Shown here piece by piece: positions 56,678-64,000 of a stretch of 64,000 nt of DNA; within the stretch, counting starts at the first letter, position 1, and the number at the start of each line of letters is the position of its first letter. The position numbers and the translations under genes were made by a program. Source of the DNA: Acytostelium subglobosum LB1 (Eukaryota; Evosea; Eumycetozoa; Acytosteliales; Acytosteliaceae); contig NW_012236504.1 of assembly GCF_000787575.1 (NCBI RefSeq), forward strand, positions 372,001 through 436,000, in the 5' to 3' direction. The notes under the pieces were generated by a model, which saw only the letters and a program-made list of their open reading frames with translations, had not been told where the DNA came from and did no database searches.

Positions 56678-57140
56678 ATGTCAAAGTTTGGAGGGGCACC
56701 AAAGTGTCCAATTTGTACAAAGTCTGTCTATGCCGCTGAGAAGGCATTGGGTCCAGGTGGCAACGATTACCACAAGTATGTGTTCAATGGTCGGCTGTCA
56801 ACTTGTTGTGAGAGAAGGAGAGGGAGAGGGAGGCATAGGGAGAGTGAGAGGGATAGATACAAACAGAGTTAGATGACAGGATTATGATAAGAGGTCAAGG
56901 ATCAACATAGCGAGAGAGATTATAGAAGAATTGGAACTCACACCATCAATCATATTCCAATCAACAACTACGTTTCGAATGAATAGGACTTGTTTGGTCT
57001 GTGTAACATGCAAGAAGTCATTGGACTCAACCAATCTGTGCGAGAATGACTCAAAGCCATACTGCAAGGCATGCTATGGCAAGAACTTTGGTCCAAAGGG
57101 CTTTGGTTTCGCTGGAGGTGGTGCCATCATGCACACATAA
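56678..57140 (+). CDS. single-LIM-domain CRP-type protein
   Basis: Exons are 56678..56775 and 56987..57140, giving 83 aa in phase. One LIM domain has all eight zinc ligands: CPICTKSVYAAEKALG, DYHKTCLVCVTCKKSL across the splice, and KPYCKACYGKNFGPKGFGF. The tail GPKGFGFAGGGAIMHT is the hallmark of the CSRP/CRP family, where two such modules usually sit side by side. The protein therefore looks like half of a CRP. Such proteins bind actin or actin-binding partners in the cytoskeleton. The intron (211 nt) is purine-rich with GAGAGAGGGAGAG words on the sense strand, unlike the CAAT-rich introns elsewhere. Confidence 0.92.
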
Positions 57141-57253
57141 TCGATCAATTCAGTCCAACGAATGAATGTAATGGTCGAGCAATGTCAACTTGTATTAAAT
57201 GAGAACAACACACTGTATTCCACATCCTATCTATACTATCTATCTGTCGGCTA

Positions 57254-57845
57254 TCAGTTACTCTGCTGTTTCTTCAGTTCCTCTTCTTGCTTTATCATCC
57301 TAACATGGTTGTCATGTCGTTTTATCATCTCTTCGACCTCATCCAATGAATTGTACAACGAGAAGAAGCCATGATATGCCATTGAGGACACTGTCAATGT
57401 GCCCAACACCAATGGGAACATCTTTCCATGTTTGAGTGCACTTGCCCATGTTGAAGCGGACAATGCAGCCGACAGTCCACCTGCCAAGAATGCGCCTGTG
57501 TTCGTATAGCTATTGTCTATCAGCAGTCTGTTGATTGCGTTATTGAGTAAGATTGATTGATTGAGTGAGTGAGTGAGCGAGGTGCAGTGGACAGGCGCAA
57601 GAGGGAGTGAATAGGACCACTTACCCTGAGGTCAGGAACAATCCCGATGAGATCAGTGATACCTTTGCCATTAATGGCATACGTCTGGAAGTGTAATAGG
57701 CAAAGGTACCAAAGAATACTGCACTCATTGCATATGTAGGCTTGGCCATTATAACATATTTCTTCTTTGGAGTAGGTTGTAAATCTAATATATTATTATT
57801 ATTCTTATCATCTTTAGAGGGTATTGAAGATGTATTATTAGACAT
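57254..57845 (-). CDS. TMEM14-like small membrane protein
   Basis: Exon 1 is 57845..57625 and exon 2 begins at 57527 (CAACAG acceptor; 57509 is also in frame) and ends at 57254; 164 aa. After a polar Asn-rich start come four hydrophobic segments: KPTYAMSAVFFGTFAYYTSR, VSLISSGLFLTSG, GAFLAGGLSAALSAS and MFPLVLGTLTVSSMAYHGFF. The Gly-rich short helices, the SRRMPLM loop and the total number of segments match TMEM14 proteins, which act in mitochondrial or ER membranes (porphyrin or fatty-acid export). A Glu/Lys coiled tail follows. The family call is by pattern rather than by strong motif. Confidence 0.65.
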
Positions 57846-58006
57846 TATGTATGTATATGTTTGTATGTGTATATGTACAAGTATTTCAAAGATTGAACCA
57901 AAAAGAGAGACACCAAAGTTGTGTCAAAGTCAATAAAGAGGCACGTGTTTTGATTGTTTGATTGATATACAGATACAGATACAGATACATAACATAGACG
58001 TATAGG

Positions 58007-58829
58007 ATGATGAACATAGCATTGACAGGTTCTCGTATGTTCTCTGTTCGTCAGAGGGTTAGGAGTATCATATCACCGATGGTGATCATTCATAGTAGAT
58101 CAATGTCATCAACATCAGGGAGAAAGAATATCTTTGAAGATGACGACGATGATGATGATAATGGTAGAGATAACAAACAACAACAACAACAACGTATACC
58201 CAACAATCAATCATCATCACAACAACAACAACAGAGTCATGTGACATATCCGATTGTCATGCCTACATTTAAGCCGCGAGGTAGTAACTTCATGACCCCG
58301 AGACGTCCACCTAAGCAGCCAGATGCAATAGTACTGACAAAGGAGGAGATTGATTATATGTATGTTACCGAGTGATGAAGAAGGTTGTGATACATACACA
58401 CATACTGACCTCGATCAATCAATCAATCAAAGAGTTGAACATGATGTACCAAAGCCTAAAGAGATAAGGAATATATTATTGGAGGATGATGAGGATGAGG
58501 ATATCAATTCAAACTCTACTTTGAATCTAAACAATATGAACTCGACAGACGCAGCAGACAAGAAGACATCAGAGGCATTTGATGAGGTGGCAGGCATGAA
58601 GTTTGAAAGTCTACTAAAGATGATCTTTAAGAATAAGAGGACGGGCGAGTTGGATCTGGACCAGGAGGACATCGAAGAGTTGGAACGTATGATCACTCAA
58701 CAGTCTGCTGGTGGTGGTCTATACACTGTCGATCCAAATATGCAGGCACATCAACAACAACACCAACAGCGACGACAACAACAACATCTTCAAAATAGTA
58801 GTAATAGTACAGATACAGATAAACGATGA
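58007..58829 (+). CDS. probable mitochondrial protein of unknown function
   Basis: Exons are 58007..58359 and 58433..58829, giving 249 aa in phase. The N-terminus (IALTGSRMFSVRQRVRSIIS) is basic, hydroxylated and acid-free, like a mitochondrial presequence, ending near RSMSSTSGRKN. A poly-Asp and a Gln/Asn run follow, then a conserved-looking stretch (VTYPIVMPTFKPRGSNFMTP, RRPPKQPDAIVLTKEEIDYI). Exon 2 adds VPKPKEIRNILLEDDEDED, and KFESLLKMIFKNKRTGELDL before a Gln-rich tail. I do not recognise the family; the central segment could belong to a mitoribosome-associated protein. Confidence 0.7.
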
Positions 58830-59564
58830 TGATTAATGATGGATGGATAGATACACATGTCCATCAATCATGTAAATAATTCAATGCATCCAGTTTCAAA
58901 TGTTCCATTGACATACTTTTATGAATGAAAGTTGGATTGATTGAATGATTGATCGAATGGATACAATATGATTGATGATCGTGGGAGTACCTACCTACCC
59001 AACCCAAGGGGCACCTTGGACATCACCATAACCAATCCAGGAGGTTATGGAGTTTTTGTTCAATTACAATCATTGGATGATTGACCATCTTGAGGTCCTC
59101 TTACAGCAACCAAACAAACGTATCCTACAAAACTTAAATGTCTGGAATAGATAATGCACATACCCAGGGGACCTGTCTTCTTATACCATTTTATTCCATC
59201 TCCATCAGTCTGATCACTATCCATCCTCAATCACACAAAAGCTTGGATTGATCGTACACAAAACGACCAAACTCTCAAAAAAGTGACAAAGTGAAGAGAA
59301 ACGCATAAACTTCGTCATTCTCCTCCACTCAATCATATAATTAGTGTATTAGTGTATTTGTATAGTTTGTTATCGTGATAAGAGGTACGTCTACAGTGCA
59401 CAGTGTCATTACATATGATTGATCGAACGAACGAATGAATGAACGAACGAATGAACGCGAATGAATGAAGTACTAATACATCAAACTTGATCAATCGACA
59501 ATGTTGAATATTATATAGCTCGCGATACAGAAACAGAACAACAACACGACAAAGTAGGACAATC
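58830..59564. other. intergenic region upstream of mS33
   Basis: About 735 bases. The left part is the 3' flank of the previous gene; the middle (58990-59230) is GC-richer without a convincing frame; the right part has AACGAACGAATGAATGAACG at 59424-59455 and is the mS33 promoter. Confidence 0.4.
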
Positions 59565-59885
59565 ATGTCTGCAACACCGCTCTTATCAAGACCACTGATG
59601 AGCACTTATCAGGCTGGACTCAAGATCTTTGGGTTCAGACCAGAGGGCAGCATCAACTTGGGTCTCAAGTATCTGCGCAAGCCACTGAAGGGACAGTATC
59701 TGGACAACTACTACCCAGAGATGGACCTGTCACTCGAGATGATTGGCAACAATAATGACAAGGGCTGGTTCAAGGCCGACCGTACAGAGAGACGTGAGGA
59801 CAGAGGCAAGGTCAAGGTTAAGAAGGGAAGTGGAAAGATGGCTTTGAAGAGAGCAAAAGACTCGTCAAAGAAGCAACAACAATAA
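59565..59885 (+). CDS. mrps33: mitochondrial ribosomal protein mS33
   Basis: A single exon of 106 aa. The order of features follows MRPS33: a short leader, AGLKIFGFRPEGSINLGLKY (the LS.RLFGE.xRP...SMKVVK region), LRKPLKGQYLDNYYPEMDLS (for LPLAKKKETYDWYP), and a basic tail with KVKVKKGSGKMALKRAKDSS, close to the KKGEGKRAAKRK ending of animal mS33. It is a component of the head of the small mitoribosomal subunit. Length matches the family (about 106 aa). Similarity is modest in the middle, so the call is good but not absolute. Confidence 0.85.
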   Translation: MSATPLLSRPLMSTYQAGLKIFGFRPEGSINLGLKYLRKPLKGQYLDNYYPEMDLSLEMIGNNNDKGWFKADRTERREDRGKVKVKKGSGKMALKRAKDSSKKQQQ

Positions 59886-60206
59886 TAAAAGATGTGAACG
59901 AACGAACTAGTATATATATATATGCGATATCAAACAACAACAATAACTATTACTACTTATTGATTAAAGAAGATATTCTTTGAATTATGGTCAGAGTCAG
60001 GCTAGACTTGTCTCTCCTCCACTTCATCGTCGTCCTCGTGCATTATTGAGGATGAGTCATTCAAGTTGACGTTGCACCACACACACACACTTGGAACAAA
60101 TAATGTCTTGCTTGCCCCTTCATCTCGCTCATTCATTCATTCATTCAATCATTCATTCATTAAGTACATAGATATATAACAACAAACATTTAGTTGGTTG
60201 GAAGAT
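59886..60206. other. intergenic region between mS33 and Bet1
   Basis: Short intergenic DNA with TATATATATATATG at 59910-59924 and CATTCATTCATTCAATCATTC near 60130. No gene is seen. Confidence 0.4.
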
Positions 60207-60766
60207 ATGAAGAGGGACATGGATAGGTTGTAAGTTATTGTTATCTGGATCATTCCAGTTTAAATGATTGCGGACGCTAATCAATCAATCATTCAATGAA
60301 TCAATGAATCAATAGCAATACAAATATAAATAGTCGATCGACTAGGAATGTATTGGGATTGGATGATAACAATAGTATGAATAGATCATCACCAAACAGC
60401 TTCAATTCAGAACAGTTGGTCGAACAACGCAATGATGAACAAGGTCAAATGCTTAAAGAGAAGACAGAGGTTCTGAAAAGAGTATGTGGACTGACTCAAC
60501 AACGCGATCGCCAACGTTGTTACTAATGCGATGCCATTCAGATAAGCATAGATATAGAGTCACAGGTTCGCGAGAGTAACTCATTGCTGGATGACTTGAA
60601 TGGCGATTTGTCGAATGCACAAGCATTGTTGTCCAACACCATGAAGAAGTTGACACACCTTGCACAGACGGCCACCAGTCGACACATGATGTATCTGATC
60701 CTCTTTGTTGTATTTGTATTCCTACTACTCTACTACATCATCAGCTGGGGAAGAAGACCAACATAA
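60207..60766 (+). CDS. bet1: Bet1-type Qc-SNARE
   Basis: Exon 1 is 60207..60229, exon 2 starts at 60316, 60334 or 60346 and ends at 60481, and exon 3 is 60542..60766. All three acceptors keep the frame without a stop; the shortest form has 127 aa. The SNARE heptads run through NSEQLVEQRNDEQGQMLKEK, TEVLKRISIDIESQVRESNS and LLDDLNGDLSNAQALLSNTM with the Gln zero layer in IESQV. The C-terminal anchor is MMYLILFVVFVFLLLYYII. The layout (short N-terminus, one SNARE motif, tail anchor, almost no lumenal residues) is that of Bet1, which works with Sec22, Bos1 and syntaxin-5 in ER-to-Golgi fusion. Other short Qc-SNAREs such as Sft1 cannot be wholly excluded. Confidence 0.85.
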
Positions 60767-61202
60767 CTTATTGTTGTGCTTGTCTAATACATACATATAT
60801 AAATATACACACAAACAGGTCATCGAGTTCAACGCATCCATCTATGTTAAGGTGTGGACATCACATGGCACCTTCTCCTTCATTGTATCATAATGGCATT
60901 CAATCATTCATTCATTCAAACAAGACAACCCCAATGATGACATCAAAGAAAGCTGCCTGGTGGCTGCATTAATACATCAATTAATAATACAGCTACAAGT
61001 TATTGTATTTGTTTGATCGTTACATGTACCTTGGGATATGTTTGATGCACAATTACTTTTCTTCAAACTTGTTGGCCACGACAAATGAGCATCGGGATTC
61101 CCTTGATCAATCAAATCAGTTGTTGATAATCATAATTTAGTTATTGTAGATAGATAATGGTACTTGAAGAGGAGCAGACTGCAGACATCGTTGGGTTGAC
61201 AA
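60767..61202. other. region between Bet1 and ankyrin-family copy C
   Basis: Holds an exon-like stretch at 60819..60893: a CAAACAG acceptor-like site followed by 24 open codons (VIEFNASIYVKVWTSHGTFS onward) and a stop. It could be a relic or an alternative last exon. The rest is AT-rich promoter-like DNA. Confidence 0.3.
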
Positions 61203-63486
61203 TTGGAAACCATACAACAACAACAATGCAATAATACAAGGAAGATAGATCAGTTAGTAAAGAGATTGTTGCAAAGCAGAGTGATACGAGTGATCATCAT
61301 GCATCATGTGCATCAGATACATGTCGTGTTGATGAAGGCAGCAGGTGTGCCACTGACACACATCATGTCAGGTGATCAGTTTGAGAAGGAACGATGTCTG
61401 TCAACAATGTTGGGATATGGCAGGACTGACCTGTTTATGAAGTACTTTGATGTCTTTGTCCAGGCAAAGCCACAAGGTGTCACTCTTCACCTTCGACATC
61501 TGATTAAAGTTGCAATCGAGGTCAACAACATCAATGTTGCTCTTCATCTGTTCAAGTTCAATCGAGACAACAATCTCATGCACGACAACTCATTGGTCAT
61601 TGCCAAACACATCGATGATGTTGTCAGGTTGGATCGACATGACATGGCTGAGCTGCTTCTGTCCGAGCTCGAGTTCGCCATCAATGGATCACTCAAGAAC
61701 AAAAAACAACAGAGGTTGGCAAGATGTACTCGAGTTGCCAGTCTTTCAAGATGCTTGAGACAATCCACTCGCAATGCCATCTGTTCAAGCCCCTTCACAA
61801 ATCAGTGTACATTAGTGTCAAGTTGATAAAGACACTGACTTGCAGCGATATCCCAGTCTTCCTCGAGTTACTCCGAGGAAGTACCAAAAACGACAATACC
61901 ATCTCCAACGTCGTGTTGTGTCACATGGACAACATACCTCTCCTTGACTGCTTCTTTAGTCTGTGGATGTTAGTGGAAAGCACTCGTAGATGCATCGATG
62001 AAAAGATCTTCCCAAGTGTCGATGAATGGACCAACAGGCACCTCAAATCGTTGCAAAAGCCAGAGGGCATAATCTTTGCACGGATATATCGCCTACATCT
62101 TCCAAGCGACTGTATCTACTTTTCCGCAGCTACACATGGAGACCTTGAACTGGTTCAATGGGCTATTGAACATCAACTACCAGCCAAAAATGACAGACAT
62201 GTCGCTGTGGCGCTGCAGCATGGCTTTGTTGACATTGCATTTATCATCTTGGACAAATGCCAACTTCGCGATTGCGATTACCAGTTCTCATTGTATTACA
62301 CATTAGATTATCTTCGATGGCTACTAGATCGTCCAATTCACGACTCCATATTCTCGATGGAGCTTCTTCAACGACTGGCATCGTACGGCAACATCCTATT
62401 TGGTTGGGAAATGCTACTCTCACCTGGTCTGACACTGGACACATTGGAATTCATCAAGGCCAACCTCATTGGTTCACGAACTTATCTTGACCCAAACAGA
62501 TTCAAGAGGATGCCAGAGTTGTTTTTGGTCAAGGACATTACATTGCTCAAGGATGTTTTTGAACTAATCACCTTGGATCTTGGTGACATGATGGTGCGCG
62601 CCCTCATCCGCAGGCGTCCCGATGTTTTCACAGTACTTGCAGAGACTGGGTGTCGTGTTGGCCCTGGGGCTCTATCATCTCTTCACTCTGTTGAGAATGT
62701 TCACGTACTGATCGACTCTGGATGCTTGGAGCAAGAACCCACGCAATATTATAACAATATCCTGAAAATCATCATTGAACGCTACTACGACATATCATTA
62801 GTACGCGACTTTCACAACAAGTATGGCCGTGTCTATGCCCATACAAATGAGTCAAACTCAAGTTCTACTCCTGTAATGGAGTATGCAGCTCGACATGGCA
62901 ACCTGGAGATTGTACGCTTCCTCCACCAAAACCTACCATAAGTTATGATAAATTCACTTTGAATGAAGCAACCTATAGTGGAAACATTGACGTGTTCCAA
63001 TTCATCAAGGACAACTATACAATGAAGTGGAGCATGCCATATCTCTACCAATCTGTTGAGAAAGGACACACAGACATGGTGGATTACATCCTTCACTCGC
63101 ATGTCCATCTCCTGACCATCCCTGATTACATTGAAACATACTTTCACAACGTTGCATGTGGACACCTTCCAATGTTGGAGGCCTATGTCAGTTTGGTAAC
63201 TCGCATGGACAAAGAGAAAAAAAGAAAGGTTGTCGAGATCCTCGCCAATAGGGCACGTAACTTGACTAGTTACTATACCTCAGCCATGGATCGTGGATAC
63301 AAGGTAGCAGTCTGTCTCCAATACCTCATGGACAATCTTCTTCTTCCCAACATGGATGTTCCAATTGCGGAACTGCTTGAAGAAGCCTACGAGAGAGGAC
63401 ATCTCCTGATGGTTGAGTATCTATCTAAACTCCATTCATCCACAACCATCGCCACCACCCAACCAACCAACCCAATAAAGAATTGA
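61203..63486 (+). pseudogene. ankyrin-repeat family copy C, interrupted
   Basis: The copy matches intact copy B along its length. The family start codon is missing: the frame that reads QQQQCNNTRKIDQLVKRLLQ is preceded by TGA and TTG, and the nearest upstream ATG (61157) is in another frame. The N-terminal block (IMHHVHQIHVVLMKAAGVPL) is intact. A frameshift lies between 61,690 and 61,730, where the reading resumes at MYSSCQSFKMLETIHSQCHL, and a second one-base slip lies near 62,935 (before TISYDKFTLNEATYSGNIDV). The last part ends at a TGA at 63484-63486 with a longer Thr/Pro tail than copy B. It is probably a pseudogene; the 405-codon central frame alone could still be expressed. Confidence 0.8.
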
Positions 63487-63774
63487 GGTACCTTGTGACT
63501 TGTATAATATACTTTTAAAGTAGTTCTATAGACCTGTACATAATGTATGACCGTGATCGATCAAGGTGGCGCTGGTGGATTGATTGAATGATGAATGATT
63601 GAATGAATGAATGAATGATCACTTCAAATCTTCTGATTCCAAATCAGTTCATTCAATGTGTATCGCGATATGCACCATAGTAGTCTGATTGTTGTCATGT
63701 TGGATGGATGGATGATGAGGGTATTAGTCAATCGATCCTGATCACAATAACGTTGGGGAACCTTGGTGTACTAC
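63487..63774. other. short intergenic region at right edge
   Basis: Contains ATTGAATGAATGAATGAATG at 63598-63618 and GGATGGATGGATGATG at 63702-63716. The right end is probably an intron of the partial minus-strand gene, given the donor at 63776. Confidence 0.3.
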
Positions 63775-63775
63775 T

Positions 63776-64000
63776 TACTTGAACAACTGAACGAAATCTA
63801 ATGAACGGAAGAAACAGTCAAGTAGCAGACGTAGGATGGCAAAGGGAAGTATGCCACGAACGTATACGAGCATGGTGCATTGCTGTGGAACGGAGAGAGC
63901 AAATGAGTTCATGGTTGGGATGAAGAAGTGCTCGAATTGGCGTCGTGGCAATGCCAGTGTACTGGCGTCGGTACACGTCAGACAGTCGCCACGCATGATG
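63776..64000 (-). CDS. partial gene running off the right edge
   Basis: The minus strand is open from the right edge to a GTAAGT donor at about 63775. It reads MRGDCLTCTDASTLALPRRQ onward, then EHFFIPTMNSFALSVPQQCT and RGILPFAILRLLLDCFFRSL. The complexity and codon use are those of coding DNA. The visible Met at 63996 may or may not be the start. I do not recognise the protein; the second half is hydrophobic enough to be a buried helix or a membrane segment. The following exon would lie to the left, within 63487-63774 or beyond, but I could not place it. Confidence 0.5.

Overview
The window is nuclear DNA of a social amoeba (dictyostelid). The evidence is a RasC that matches the Dictyostelium protein almost throughout, a STAT with the short Tyr-plus-five-residue tail of dictyostelid STATa, a cyclic-nucleotide phosphodiesterase of the amoebal type, long Asn/Gln/Thr/Ser homopolymer tracts in proteins, and compact genes with short AT-rich GTATGT/GTAAGT...AG introns. 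Coding DNA is clearly more GC-rich than in D. discoideum, so this is probably another dictyostelid lineage; I cannot name the species. No rRNA, tRNA, CRISPR array, retroelement or DNA transposon was recognised.

Layout. 0.1-5.6 kb: a small hypothetical gene (-), a class I O-methyltransferase (+) and a PP2C-like phosphatase (+). 6.2-10.7 kb: a DMT/EamA transporter (+), then a divergent pair of secreted proteins, saposin-like (-) and NlpC/P60 (+). 10.9-17.7 kb: coilin (+) and a large PHIP/BRWD WD40-bromodomain protein (-). 18-22 kb: a TMEM87-type Golgi seven-TM protein (-) and an ammonium transporter (-). 22.7-25 kb: a decayed ankyrin-family gene. 25.4-31 kb: mitochondrial intermediate peptidase (+) and STATa (-). 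31.6-38.3 kb: a secreted L,D-transpeptidase-like protein (-), AP-2 alpha-adaptin (-) and ribonucleotide reductase R2 (-). 39-44.6 kb: a Gln-rich CDK-like kinase (-) and an AGC kinase (-). 45-47.4 kb: an intact ankyrin-family gene (-). 47.6-53.8 kb: a type I membrane protein (+), rasC (+), a class I phosphodiesterase (-) and a small hypothetical gene (-). 54.3-60.8 kb: a secreted cysteine-dioxygenase-like cupin (-), a one-LIM CRP-type protein (+), a TMEM14-like protein (-), a probable mitochondrial protein (+), mS33 (+) and Bet1 (+). 61.2-63.5 kb: a second decayed ankyrin-family gene. The right edge holds a partial gene (-).

Functional threads. Three secreted proteins look bacterial-type or antibacterial: NlpC/P60, L,D-transpeptidase with a peptidoglycan-binding domain, and saposin-like. 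This fits an animal-like phagocyte that feeds on bacteria. Signalling genes (rasC, PDE, STATa, AGC kinase, PP2C, CDK) are abundant. Introns and leaders carry CAAT repeats almost always on the sense strand. The splice models were derived by hand from phase and motif continuity; most joins are phase-consistent and restore known protein motifs, and the exceptions are stated in the entries.
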